64,000 nucleotides of DNA, from NCBI RefSeq assembly GCF_014205335.1, contig NZ_JACHNH010000001.1, positions 3,590,501 through 3,654,500 of the forward strand, written 5' to 3'. The position numbers and the translations under genes are program-made. Positions 37,565 to 45,800 of this stretch are shown here, piece by piece. Positions within the stretch are counted from its first letter, which is position 1. The number at the start of each line of letters is the position of its first letter. The notes beneath the pieces are model-generated. The model was not told the DNA's origin. It made no database searches and worked only from the letters and a program-made list of their open reading frames with translations. The DNA comes from Amorphoplanes digitatis. Lineage in GTDB: Bacteria; Actinomycetota; Actinomycetes; Mycobacteriales; Micromonosporaceae.

Positions 37565-39727
37565 GTGTCGATCAGGCTCGGTGGCCGGTACGAGGTCGGT
37601 GAGCTGCTCGGCGCCGGCGGGATGGGCGTCGTGTACAGGGGACACGACCTGCGGCTCGGCCGGGACGTCGCCGTCAAGATGCCGCACCCGCGCCTGGGCG
37701 GGGACGAGATCGAGACGGGTCGTTTCCGCCGGGAGGTGCAGAACACCGCCGCTCTGAGCCACCCCGGGATCGTGGCCGTCTACGACGCCGGCGATGAGCC
37801 GATGCCGAACGGCGACAGCGTGCCATACCTGATCATGGAGCTCGTCGACGGCCGCTCGCTGCGCGACTTCCTGCGGGCCGGCCGGCCGGAGCCGCGGCAG
37901 GCACTGTGGATCACGGCGGAGGTCTGCGCGGCGCTGGAGTTCAGCCATCGCCACGGCCTCGTGCACCGCGACATCAAACCGGGCAACGTGATGCTCACCT
38001 ACGCCGGCCAGGTCAAGGTCATGGACTTCGGCATCGCCCGGGCCTCCTCCTCGGGGAGTTCGCCCGTGCGGTTGTCTCACGCGGTCATCGGCACCATCCT
38101 GTATCTGTCCCCGGAACAGGCCCGGGGCGCCCCCGTCGACGCCCGTACGGACGTCTACGCCGCCGGATGTCTGCTGTACACGCTGCTGTCCGGTCGACCG
38201 CCGTTTCTCGGCGACGACCCCATCTCGATCGCCTACAAGCACGTCCGCGAGGATCCGGTGCCACCCAGCCGGTTCAACCCGGATGTCCGTGGCGACGTCG
38301 ACGCGGTCGTGCTGACGGCGATGAACAAGAGCCCACTCGACCGGTACCAGAGCGCCGAGGCGTTCCGGGCCGACCTGCTGCGCGTGCCGGCGGACGGGTC
38401 GGTCGCGGCGGCACCCGTCCTGCCGCAGCAGTGGACGCGGGGCGCGGGGCCGCCCGGTTCCTACTGGACGTTCGCCTCGCACCTGGGTGAGACGAGCACG
38501 GTAACGGTGTGGCGGGCGCGGGTCGCCGAACGCCTCGAACGGCTCGGCCAGAGCCACACCGCCGTCGAGGATGTGGTGCACGGCTGGCGGCCGCCCGCGG
38601 TCGCCGACCTCGAGATCGCCGTCTCGCGCCGGCCCGGCGGCGCCGACGACGGCCATACCGTGCAGCTTCGTGGCTCGGCCGGGGAGGTGGAGGTACCGCT
38701 GCGGCTGCCCGCCGGGCTCGACCGGGCCGTGGCGCGGGCGGCGGCCGCGGTCGACACCGCGCGGCTGAGCCCGGCGCTGACCTCGCCGGCCGACCTGGCC
38801 GCGGTCCGCGACCTCGGCGGCATGCTGTTCTCGGCGGTGTTGCACGGCGAGGCCGGGGCTCTGTACCGCGGCTGCAAGGCCGCGGCGGGGGCCGGCGACG
38901 CCCGCGCGCCGCACGGCCGCCTGCTCCGGCTGGTGCTGCGCCCCCGGGCGCCGGAGCACGCCGCGCTGCCGTGGGAGCTGATGTTCGACGAACTCACCGG
39001 TGCGCACCTGGCCCTCGAACATCCGCTGGTGCGCTACGTCGAGCTGCCGGTGCCGACGGCCCCTCCGGTGGACCGGCCGCCGCTGCACGTGCTGGGTATG
39101 GCCGTGTCGCCCCGCGACATGCCGCCGCTGGGGGTCGACGAGGAACGGCACGCGGTCGAGTCGGCGCTCGGCCAACTCACCCGCGACGGACTGGTCCGGC
39201 TGACCTGGGTCAACGGGCAGACGTGGAAGGACCTCCAGCGCAAGCTCTACAAGCGGCAGTACCACATGCTGCACATCGTCGGGCACGGCGGCTACCATCC
39301 GGAACTCGGCGAGGGCTTCCTGGCCTTCGCCGACGACCGGGGCTGGGCCGACCCGGTGTCCGCCGGTGACCTCGGCGCGATCCTCGCCGGCCAGCGCCAG
39401 CTACGGCTCGCGGTCCTCAACACCTGCGAGTCGGCACGCGGCGACGGCCGGCGCGGCTATTCCAGCACCGCCGAGGCGCTGGTCCGCCGGGGCGTCGGGA
39501 CGGTGCTGTCGATGCGCGACGTCGTCTCCGACCCGGCCGCCCGCACGTTCGCGACCGTCTTCTACGAGGCCGTCGCCGTCTCCGCCCCGATGGACGTCGC
39601 GGCAATGCTCGCCCGCCTGGCGGTCAAACGCGACGGGCGGGGCTCCCTCGAGTGGAGCACCCCGACGCTCTTCATGCGCTCCACCCGCTCGAGCCTGTTC
39701 GGTACCGCAGAGGAGCGCCATGGCTGA
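37565..39727 (+). CDS. Ser/Thr protein kinase fused to CHAT (caspase-like) peptidase
   Basis: A 720-residue soluble fusion. Residues 8-275 are a PknB-type kinase: glycine loop GAGGMGVVYRG, Lys38 in VAVK, HRDIKPGN with Asp136, DFG Asp154 and SPEQARG. All catalytic residues are present, but there is no transmembrane helix or PASTA tail. Residues 276-450 are an unassigned helical region. Residues 450-712 are a CHAT domain with LPWELMFDE, His574 in HIVGHGGYH and Cys621 in LNTCESARG, followed by the family's late blocks (GVGTVLSM, EWSTPTLFMRS). The kinase may gate the peptidase. The next gene overlaps by 8 bp. GTG 37565 follows GGAG; GTG 37562 is an alternative. Confidence 0.92.
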   Translation: MSIRLGGRYEVGELLGAGGMGVVYRGHDLRLGRDVAVKMPHPRLGGDEIETGRFRREVQNTAALSHPGIVAVYDAGDEPMPNGDSVPYLIMELVDGRSLRDFLRAGRPEPRQALWITAEVCAALEFSHRHGLVHRDIKPGNVMLTYAGQVKVMDFGIARASSSGSSPVRLSHAVIGTILYLSPEQARGAPVDARTDVYAAGCLLYTLLSGRPPFLGDDPISIAYKHVREDPVPPSRFNPDVRGDVDAVVLTAMNKSPLDRYQSAEAFRADLLRVPADGSVAAAPVLPQQWTRGAGPPGSYWTFASHLGETSTVTVWRARVAERLERLGQSHTAVEDVVHGWRPPAVADLEIAVSRRPGGADDGHTVQLRGSAGEVEVPLRLPAGLDRAVARAAAAVDTARLSPALTSPADLAAVRDLGGMLFSAVLHGEAGALYRGCKAAAGAGDARAPHGRLLRLVLRPRAPEHAALPWELMFDELTGAHLALEHPLVRYVELPVPTAPPVDRPPLHVLGMAVSPRDMPPLGVDEERHAVESALGQLTRDGLVRLTWVNGQTWKDLQRKLYKRQYHMLHIVGHGGYHPELGEGFLAFADDRGWADPVSAGDLGAILAGQRQLRLAVLNTCESARGDGRRGYSSTAEALVRRGVGTVLSMRDVVSDPAARTFATVFYEAVAVSAPMDVAAMLARLAVKRDGRGSLEWSTPTLFMRSTRSSLFGTAEERHG

Positions 39728-40169
39728 CACCGTCTCCGTCGTCCACTTCGGCGAGCCCGAGGCCGCCGAGGTCCTCGCCGCCGGACTCGGCGGGCCGGGC
39801 GCCTCGGCGCCGGTCGTCGAGGCCCAGCGCACCCGGGCCGTCGCCGCCGACCTGGCGCTGCTGGTTCTCCTCGCGCTGCCCGTGCACGGCTTCCTGAAGA
39901 AGCTCGGCGAGATGCTGGGCGAGACAACCGGAGCCGGGATCGCGAAGCTCTTCAACGCCGCGTTCGCCCGGGTGCGCGGAGGCGGCGCCGGACGCAGCAT
40001 CGTGCTCCGGGACGGCGTGCACGGCATGGACGTCGAGCTCACCGCCGACCTGCCGCCGGCCGCCTACGAGCAGTTGGGCGCGCTGATGGCCGCCGAGGCG
40101 GTCACGCTGCGCTACGACCCGGGGGCGGGCGCCTGGGTCGCCGCCGGCCCTCCCGTCGATCCGCGGTAG
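39720..40169 (+). CDS. Small CHAT-kinase-coupled protein with hydrophobic helix
   Basis: A 149-residue protein whose ATG lies 8 bp inside the kinase-CHAT gene and follows GAGGAG, so the two are translationally coupled. Residues 40-62 are a strongly hydrophobic helix (VAADLALLVLLALPVHGFL) followed by an amphipathic helix (KKLGEMLGETTGAGIAKLFNAAF); the C-terminal 60 residues look like beta-beta-alpha-beta (SIVLRDGVHGMDVELTADLP...VTLRYDPGAGAWV). The overall layout recalls small constant partner proteins reported beside effectors in actinobacterial conflict systems, but I cannot assign a family. It may be a membrane-active effector or substrate of the CHAT peptidase; this is inference. Confidence 0.7.
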   Translation: MADTVSVVHFGEPEAAEVLAAGLGGPGASAPVVEAQRTRAVAADLALLVLLALPVHGFLKKLGEMLGETTGAGIAKLFNAAFARVRGGGAGRSIVLRDGVHGMDVELTADLPPAAYEQLGALMAAEAVTLRYDPGAGAWVAAGPPVDPR

Positions 40170-40181
40170 CGGGCGGCCCGG

Positions 40182-40715
40182 TCACCAGCCGCCGGGGTTG
40201 CGGCACGACTCGCGGGAGATGCCCGAGCCGGTGTCCGGGAAGCCGCCGAAACGCTCCTCGTGCAGGTGAGCGAAGAGGTAGCACATCGTCTCGCACTCCG
40301 CCTCCATCACCGCCATCGCGGGGTCGGCGTTCACCGCGTCGTAGAACTCCTGGCCCGCCGCGACGATGAAGCCGCGGGCGTACAGGAAGCCGTCGTCCGA
40401 GCCGTCGGTCTGCTCCTGGATCTCCCGCCGATCGATGTCGTAGAGCTTGCGCTCGACCACCCGGTCCAGGTCCGTCAGTTCCGCCCTCGACAGGTCGGCG
40501 CTCAGTCGCTGCAGCTGCGTCAGGAACCGTTCCAACCAGGCATCGAGCAGGTAGATGTCGTCGTTGTCGTCATCGGTCGCCGGATCGCGGTCGACGAGCG
40601 CCCGGCGGACGGTGGCCGCCTCCGGACCGCACGCGGCCCACGCCGACTCCACCAGCGCCCAGAGGCGGGCCGCCTCGGCCGAGGTCGGCACCCGTTCCAC
40701 ATCATTCGTGATCAT
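40182..40715 (-). CDS. DUF4240-like protein
   Basis: A 177-residue acidic soluble protein. The N-terminus SAEAARLWALVESAWA and the central LSRAELTDLDRVVERKLYDIDRREI followed by GSDDGFLYARGFIVAAGQEFYDAV and ECETMCYLFAHLHEERFG follow the layout of DUF4240 proteins, common in actinomycetes and often near nucleic-acid or conflict genes. The role is unknown. It converges on the small CHAT-coupled protein with 12 bp between stops. ATG 40715 has TAACCT six nt upstream and no ribosome site, suggesting a leaderless transcript. Confidence 0.6.
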   Translation of the reverse strand: MITNDVERVPTSAEAARLWALVESAWAACGPEAATVRRALVDRDPATDDDNDDIYLLDAWLERFLTQLQRLSADLSRAELTDLDRVVERKLYDIDRREIQEQTDGSDDGFLYARGFIVAAGQEFYDAVNADPAMAVMEAECETMCYLFAHLHEERFGGFPDTGSGISRESCRNPGGW

Positions 40716-40762
40716 CGCCGGAGGTTACCGGTACCCACCGACATCGGACGGCGCGCGTGAGG

Positions 40763-41230
40763 CTAGGGGACGCTCTCCTCGGAGGGATCCAGGCCCGCGA
40801 GCTCCTTGAGCCGATCGAGGCCCAGGAGGCAGGCCGCGCCGCGCGTGTGGGTGAGCTCGGAGACGGTCTCGCCCTCGACGATGATCCGGCAGGTCACCTC
40901 GTCGGTGTCCGAGGACATGACCAGGAGGGTCGCGGCATCCTGGTAGTCGTCCACCGTCACGGTGGTCGACCACGGGGTCACGATGTACTTGTCGGGCCTC
41001 CTGGCGTGCTCACTGCCGATGGCGCTGATGCCGACGTTCCACTGCACCATGATGGCGGTGCCGCTCGTCGTCTCCACCTCGAACCTGACCTGCGTCCCGC
41101 TGTACCGGTGGATCAGGAACGCGGTGGCACCACCGGCCACGAGCAGGACGGCCACGGCCGCGGCGATGTATACCCGGACCCGGGAGCGCCGCGGCGGCTG
41201 CTGTTCCTCGACGGCATCAAGATCGATCAC
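40763..41230 (-). CDS. MmpS-like membrane protein
   Basis: A 155-residue protein with a short acidic/basic cytoplasmic start, one transmembrane helix (residues 20-42, VYIAAAVAVLLVAGGATAFLIH), and an extracytoplasmic beta-sandwich of about 85 residues containing IMVQWNVG, TPWSTTVTV and EVTCRIIVEGETVSE. This is the pattern of MmpS family accessory proteins that work with MmpL lipid exporters in mycobacteria. No mmpL gene is in the window, so the name denotes fold only. GTG 41230 is preceded by TACACT seven nt away, a leaderless arrangement. It lies between the DUF4240-like and TPR genes on the same strand. Confidence 0.6.
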   Translation of the reverse strand: MIDLDAVEEQQPPRRSRVRVYIAAAVAVLLVAGGATAFLIHRYSGTQVRFEVETTSGTAIMVQWNVGISAIGSEHARRPDKYIVTPWSTTVTVDDYQDAATLLVMSSDTDEVTCRIIVEGETVSELTHTRGAACLLGLDRLKELAGLDPSEESVP

Positions 41231-41281
41231 GGTGGGCAGTGTAGGCGGCAGCGTGCTCAGACACGCCGATTGATTGAGTGA

Positions 41282-42547
41282 TCAGGTCGCCTGTCGGCTT
41301 CTTGCTCGTTCTTGGCGTACCCGTTCGAGCGCGAAGATGTCGGATTCGAGGTCCGGGTAGCCGATTTGGCGATCGAGGTCGACGACGATTTCAAGCTCGC
41401 CGATTGCCAGGTCGAGATTCCGCTCCGCCCAGTGGACCATCGCGATGTTGAATCGCGTGACGGCTTCGCCGGCGCGGTCACCGACCCCCTGCCGGATGGG
41501 CAGGGCCTGCCGGTAGTAGTCCAGGGCCTGTTGCCGGTCCCCGAGCCCGTCGTACACATGGCCGACGTTGGTGAGGGTGGTGGCTTCGCCGGCGCGGTCG
41601 CCGACCTCCCGCAGGATGGGCAGGGCCTGCCGGTAGTAGGCCAGGGCCTGTTGCCGGTCCCCGAGCCCGTTGTGCGCGGCGCCGATGTTGTTGAGGGTCG
41701 TGGCTTCGCCGCCGCGGTCGCCGTTCTCCCGCCGGATGGGCAGGGCCTGCCGGTAGTAGGTCAGGGCCTGCTCAAAGTCCCCGAGCCCGTCGTACACGTG
41801 GCCGATGTTGTTGAGGGTGGCGGCTTCGCCGCCGCGGGCGCCGACCTCCCGCATGATGGGCAGGGCCTGCTGGTAGTAGTCCAGGGCCTGAAGCCGGTCC
41901 CCGAGCCTGTCGTGCACGGAGCCGATGTTGTTGAGAATGGTGGCTTCGCCGGCGCGGGCGCCGACCTCCCGCAGGGTGGGCAGGGCCTGCCGGTAGTAGT
42001 CCAAGGCCTGTTGCTGCTCCCCGAGCCCGTTGTGCACGTGGCCGATGTTGGAGAGGGTGGCGGCCTCGTTCCCGCGGTCGCCGGCTTCGCGATACCGGTG
42101 CAGGGCCTGCTCGTAGTTGGCCAACGCCTGTCGGGGGTGCCCGGTGGAGGACTGGGCCCAGCCCAGGTCGTAGAAGGAGCCGGCGTCCGGGCCGAGCGTC
42201 AGGGTCGCGGCCGCCAGGGCCGCCACGTCCGCGAACCGGGACCTGGGCAACCACACCCTTGCCACCCGGTCCCCGACATCCTGGGCGATCGCGGGCTCCC
42301 GGCCGGCGACCGCCAGCCGGTGCACCTCCACCCATTGGACGACCGTGACTGCCGAGCTGCCGCGAACCGACGGTTCCCGACTCCCGGCCCGCCCACTGTC
42401 GGCGGCCGAGCCTGGGCCATCTGTCAACCCGGCACCGTCCCTGCCCGCTTCCGCGATCTCCGGCACCAAGTCACCCTCGCCCAGCGGCCGGAAGCCCTTC
42501 ACAACCGGCGAGCACGATACGACCGACACCGATCTGGTCGACCCCAA
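41282..42547 (-). CDS. TPR-repeat protein with nearly identical 40-residue units
   Basis: Up to 421 residues from a TTG at 42547; the true start is uncertain and may be a GTG some 75 nt downstream. Residues 60-153 are helical (WVEVHRLAVAGREPAIAQDVGDRVAR...) and resemble the region linking NB-ARC to TPRs in STAND proteins. Residues 154-393 are six 40-residue repeats of the Kinesin/CHAT-type TPR (EVGDRAGEATTLNNIGHVYDGLGDRQQALDYYRQALPILR), five of them almost identical. TPRs of this type bind proteins and accompany CHAT peptidases and STAND NTPases. No NTPase is present, so this may be a detached sensor arm or partner of the nearby kinase-CHAT protein; that link is inferred. Confidence 0.8.
   Translation of the reverse strand: MGSTRSVSVVSCSPVVKGFRPLGEGDLVPEIAEAGRDGAGLTDGPGSAADSGRAGSREPSVRGSSAVTVVQWVEVHRLAVAGREPAIAQDVGDRVARVWLPRSRFADVAALAAATLTLGPDAGSFYDLGWAQSSTGHPRQALANYEQALHRYREAGDRGNEAATLSNIGHVHNGLGEQQQALDYYRQALPTLREVGARAGEATILNNIGSVHDRLGDRLQALDYYQQALPIMREVGARGGEAATLNNIGHVYDGLGDFEQALTYYRQALPIRRENGDRGGEATTLNNIGAAHNGLGDRQQALAYYRQALPILREVGDRAGEATTLTNVGHVYDGLGDRQQALDYYRQALPIRQGVGDRAGEAVTRFNIAMVHWAERNLDLAIGELEIVVDLDRQIGYPDLESDIFALERVRQERARSRQAT
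41369..42088 (-). repeat. 120-bp tandem repeats encoding TPR units
   Basis: Six 120-bp units, each one TPR repeat, run through the gene at 41282-42547. The middle units are strongly alike at DNA level, not just protein level; blocks such as GGGCAGGGCCTGCCGGTAGT recur unchanged. This shows recent unequal recombination. Confidence 0.9.
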
Positions 42548-42701
42548 CGACCATGATCTGACAACATCTGCGGCAGCGGGAGGGCGGATCGCGGCCTGTG
42601 AGTGCGTCCACCGGCCTCACCGCGCGGCCTGGCGGACGGCCCTCCTCCGTTCGGTGGTGCGGTTGGCTGGCTCGGCGGACGCCAAGGGAATGATCAGCGC
42701 C

Positions 42702-42715
42702 TACCGTCTGGACGG
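42702..42715 (+). promoter_or_regulatory. -10 element for leaderless gene at 42715
   Basis: TACCGT at 42702-42707 stands 7 nt before GTG 42715; no ribosome site is present. Confidence 0.4.
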
Positions 42716-43626
42716 TGCGCGACTTGGGAGATGGCGGCGGGACGAGCCGGTCGGTGACCCCGAAGCGGCGGGATCGGCGGGTGCCGGTCGCTGTGGCGGC
42801 GGCCACGATCCTGGCCGTGGGAGGGCTGGGGTCCGCACCTCAGCGGGTATCGCCACCACCGGTGCCCGCGTCGGTGCCGGTGCCGGTGATCGTTCCCGCG
42901 GGGCGGGCCGAGCTGATCGTCCGGGACGGGGATCTCGTCGAGGCGAGCGGTCCGGTCGAGGATGCGGAGCTGTGCTCGCCGGCCCCGGTCCCGCTTCCGG
43001 TCGTCGGCGATACCTGCCCGCATGGCATCCGGGTGCCGGGCGTCAGGCCGACGGCCGGAGCGACGCTGCGCGGGCGGTGGCATTCGGGCCGGCTGTCCGA
43101 CATCCGGTGGCTGCCGTACGCGCCCACGTCGGCCGGCGCGCTCGGGGATGCCGATCTGCCGGACACCCCGCCGTGCCCGGCGCCGGCCGGTGGCTGGCGA
43201 GACGGCGAGGACTGGGTCGACGACCAGGTCCACGAGTATCTGCGGGCACATGCCGACCGGTTCGCGGAGCCGTTCGCGACGCACGTCGGGAACGCCCGCA
43301 TCCTGGTGGTCGAGGTGGTGAGCGGCGACGTGGACCAGGCCAGGGCGGCGCTGACCGCGATCTACACCGACAACCTCTGCGTGGTCGCCGCGCCCGGCGG
43401 GCACAGCATCGCCGCCGAGACCAGGCTGCAAGCCACCATCGGCGAGGCGGTCGGGGCGCTGATGAACGACCCCGCGTCGGGCATCTACGAGGCCACCTCG
43501 GAGGACGGCAGGATACGGGTGATGATGGTCCAGCTGACGCAGCCGCTGTACGACAGGTTCGCCGCGATCGGCCTCGACCACCTGATCCTCGACCCGTGGA
43601 TCCGTCCGGCAGAATTCGCCGGGTGA
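42715..43626 (+). CDS. Membrane-anchored or secreted protein of unknown function
   Basis: A 303-residue protein. A basic start (KRRDRRVP) and hydrophobic helix (VAVAAATILAVGGLGSAP, residues 23-40) anchor or export it; a Pro/Val-rich stretch follows, then a mixed domain with cysteines (LCSPAP, DTCPHG, PPCPAP, NLCVVA) and a helical C-terminus (DWVDDQVHEYLRAHADRFAEPFATHVG...). No family recognised. Its stop overlaps the Nudix gene in GTGA, so the two are co-translated. GTG 42715 is supported by a -10 element 7 nt upstream. Confidence 0.65.
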   Translation: MRDLGDGGGTSRSVTPKRRDRRVPVAVAAATILAVGGLGSAPQRVSPPPVPASVPVPVIVPAGRAELIVRDGDLVEASGPVEDAELCSPAPVPLPVVGDTCPHGIRVPGVRPTAGATLRGRWHSGRLSDIRWLPYAPTSAGALGDADLPDTPPCPAPAGGWRDGEDWVDDQVHEYLRAHADRFAEPFATHVGNARILVVEVVSGDVDQARAALTAIYTDNLCVVAAPGGHSIAAETRLQATIGEAVGALMNDPASGIYEATSEDGRIRVMMVQLTQPLYDRFAAIGLDHLILDPWIRPAEFAG

Positions 43627-44024
43627 CCTCGGAACCGCGCGTCTCCTGCGTCTTCATCTGCCACGACGGTGGCGACAAGATCCTGCTGGCCCGCCGCTCC
43701 GCCGGTGCGCGGGACGAGCCCGGGACCTGGGACACCGGCGCCGGGGCGCTGGAGTTCGGTGAGACGTTCGACGCCGCCGTCGCGCGGGAGGTCGCCGAGG
43801 AGTACGGGGCCGTCCCTCGGGAGATCACGCTGCTCGGCGTGCGCAACGTGGTGCGGGCCGAGCCGCCGTCGCACTGGGTCGCGCTCGTCTTCGCCGTACG
43901 GGTGGATCCGGCCGCGGTGAGGATCGGGGAGCCGGACAAGTTCGACGAGCTGGGCTGGTTCGACCGCGACGCGTTGCCGGCGCCGCTGCACTCCCAGGTG
44001 GAGCACACCCTCGCGCTCTACTAG
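43623..44024 (+). CDS. Nudix hydrolase
   Basis: A 133-residue Nudix protein with complete box GALEFGETFDAAVAREVAEEYGA (Gx5Ex7REUxEExGU) near residues 41-63, so the metal-binding glutamates are intact. The preceding RRSAGARDEPGTWDTGAG and the C-terminal DEFDELGWFDRDALPAPLH pattern are typical of small MutT-like members that hydrolyse nucleotide or nucleotide-sugar diphosphates. GTG 43623 overlaps the upstream stop by 4 bp. Its own stop is followed closely by the cellulase promoter region. Confidence 0.9.
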   Translation: MTSEPRVSCVFICHDGGDKILLARRSAGARDEPGTWDTGAGALEFGETFDAAVAREVAEEYGAVPREITLLGVRNVVRAEPPSHWVALVFAVRVDPAAVRIGEPDKFDELGWFDRDALPAPLHSQVEHTLALY

Positions 44025-44034
44025 CAAGGTTTTT

Positions 44035-44056
44035 CGAAACACTGGATTTGGTTTCG
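44035..44056. promoter_or_regulatory. Inverted repeat upstream of cellulase gene
   Basis: CGAAAC at 44035-44040 and GTTTCG at 44051-44056 flank 10 nt. It could be a weak terminator for the Nudix gene, with the preceding T-run, or a second operator for the cellulase. Confidence 0.35.
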
Positions 44057-44074
44057 TCGATGTCACATGCTGTG

Positions 44075-44094
44075 GTGTGGGAGCGCTCCCACAC
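44075..44094. promoter_or_regulatory. CebR-type operator before cellulase gene
   Basis: GTGTGGGAGCGCTCCCACAC is a perfect 20-bp palindrome; its core TGGGAGCGCTCCCA (44078-44091) is identical to the CebR/cellobiose-regulator box of streptomycetes. It ends 20 nt before the ATG at 44115, so bound repressor would block transcription. Cellobiose or cello-oligosaccharides are expected to induce. Confidence 0.9.
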
Positions 44095-44114
44095 CCCATC
44101 GGAGGAATTCGCGC

Positions 44115-45800
44115 ATGTTCTCGACTCGAAGCAAGCGGCGGCTCGCCGCGGCGGCAGCGGCGGTCCTCGCCGCGCCGCTGCTGTGGTTCGCCACGTCCGG
44201 CTCCTCGCAGGCGGCGGCCGCCGTGCCGGCCAAGGACTGGCTGCACGTGCAGGGCAACCAGATCCTCGACCAGGCCGGCAACCCGGTCTGGCTGACCGGC
44301 GCCAACTGGTTCGGGTTCAACGCCGGCGAGCGGGTCTTCCACGGCCTCTGGTCGGCGAACCTCACCGAGGTGACCAAGTCGATGGCCGACCGCGGCATCA
44401 ACCTGGTCCGGGTGCCCATCTCGACCCAGCTCCTGCTGGAGTGGAAGGCCGGGCAGGCCGCCGTGTCGTCCGGGGTCAACACGTACGCGAACCCGGAGCT
44501 CGCCGGGAAGACCACACTGGAGGTCTTCGACGCGTTCCTGGCCCTGTGCGAGCGGTACGGCATGAAGGTCCTGCTCGACGTGCACAGCGCGGAGGCCGAC
44601 AACTCCGGGCACGTCTACCCGGTCTGGTACAAGGGCGCCGTCACGCCGGAGCTGTTCTACCAGGCCTGGGAGTGGGTCGCGCAGCGCTACCGGACCAACG
44701 ACACGCTCGTCGCGATGGACGTCAAGAACGAGCCGCACGGCCGGCCCAACGAGAGCCCGCGGGCCAAGTGGGACTCGTCGTCCGACGTGGACAACTTCAA
44801 GAACACCTGCCAGACCGCCGGCCGGCGGATCCTGGCGATCAACCCGGACGTGCTGATCCTCTGCGAGGGGATCGAGGTGTACCCGAAGGACGGCGTGAGC
44901 TGGTCGTCCACCGACGGCAAGACCTACGACAACGTCTGGTGGGGCGCCAACCTGCGCGGCGTCCGGGACCACCCGGTCGACCTGGGTGCCAACCAGGACC
45001 AGCTCGTCTACTCGCCGCACGACTACGGGCCGCTGGTGTACGAGCAGCCGTGGTTCGCCAAGCCGTTCGACAAGGCCTCGCTGACCGCCGACGTGTGGAC
45101 GCCCAACTGGCTCTACGTGCACGACTCGAACATCGCGCCGCTGCTGGTCGGCGAGTGGGGCGGCCGGCTCGGCCAGGACGCCCGGCAGGACCGCTGGATG
45201 ACCGCGCTGCGGGACCTGATCGTGGAGAAGCGGCTGCACCAGACGTTCTGGGTGCTCAACCCGAACTCGGGCGACACCGGCGGCCTGCTGCTCGACGACT
45301 GGAAGACCTGGGACGAGCAGAAGTACGCCATGCTCAAGCCCGCCCTGTGGCAGTACGGCGGCAAGTTCGTCAGCCTCGACCACCAGGTGCCGCTGGGCGG
45401 CGCGGGCAGCTCGACCGGGATCAGCCTGGCGGCCCGCTACGGCGGCGGCGTCGAGCCGTCCACCCCGGTGCCGTCGTCGTCGTCGACGCCCAACCCGCCC
45501 GCCGGTGCCTGCGGCGCCACGTACACGCAGACCAGCGCGTGGTCCGGCGGCTTCCAGGGCGAGGTCACGATCCGGAACACGGGCACGACCGCGGGCCGCG
45601 CCTGGACCGCGACCTGGACCTATCCGTCCGGTACGACGGTGGCGTCGCTGTGGAACGGCGTGCTGAGCACGGCCGGCACGGCCGTGACCGTGCGCAACGC
45701 CGCGCACAACGGCACCCTGGCCGCGGGGGCGAGCACCAGCTTCGGCTTCGTCGGCTCGGGCCCGGCGGCGACGCCCGTGATCACCTGCGCGCTCACCTGA
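44115..45800 (+). CDS. Secreted GH5 cellulase with C-terminal CBM2
   Basis: A 561-residue exported enzyme. Signal peptide (RRLAAAAAAVLAAPLLWFATSGSSQAAA), GH5 catalytic domain about residues 40-430 with proton donor Glu in MDVKNEPHG and nucleophile Glu in LVGEWGG, Pro/Ser/Thr linker (STPVPSSSSTPNPPAG) and a family-2 cellulose-binding module (CGATYTQTSAWSGGFQGEV...) with paired end cysteines. It should cut beta-1,4-glucan internally. GGAGGAA precedes ATG 44115, and a perfect CebR-type box lies upstream, so cellulose breakdown products should induce it. The stop overlaps the convergent lipoprotein gene by 8 bp. Confidence 0.95.
   Translation: MFSTRSKRRLAAAAAAVLAAPLLWFATSGSSQAAAAVPAKDWLHVQGNQILDQAGNPVWLTGANWFGFNAGERVFHGLWSANLTEVTKSMADRGINLVRVPISTQLLLEWKAGQAAVSSGVNTYANPELAGKTTLEVFDAFLALCERYGMKVLLDVHSAEADNSGHVYPVWYKGAVTPELFYQAWEWVAQRYRTNDTLVAMDVKNEPHGRPNESPRAKWDSSSDVDNFKNTCQTAGRRILAINPDVLILCEGIEVYPKDGVSWSSTDGKTYDNVWWGANLRGVRDHPVDLGANQDQLVYSPHDYGPLVYEQPWFAKPFDKASLTADVWTPNWLYVHDSNIAPLLVGEWGGRLGQDARQDRWMTALRDLIVEKRLHQTFWVLNPNSGDTGGLLLDDWKTWDEQKYAMLKPALWQYGGKFVSLDHQVPLGGAGSSTGISLAARYGGGVEPSTPVPSSSSTPNPPAGACGATYTQTSAWSGGFQGEVTIRNTGTTAGRAWTATWTYPSGTTVASLWNGVLSTAGTAVTVRNAAHNGTLAAGASTSFGFVGSGPAATPVITCALT

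Noticed and set aside
37565..39727. Calling the gene a PknB-type housekeeping kinase.
   Set aside because: There is no transmembrane helix or PASTA domain; the C-terminal half is a CHAT peptidase.
39720..40169. Assigning the small protein to a named effector-associated family.
   Set aside because: The topology recalls such proteins but no diagnostic motif could be verified by eye.
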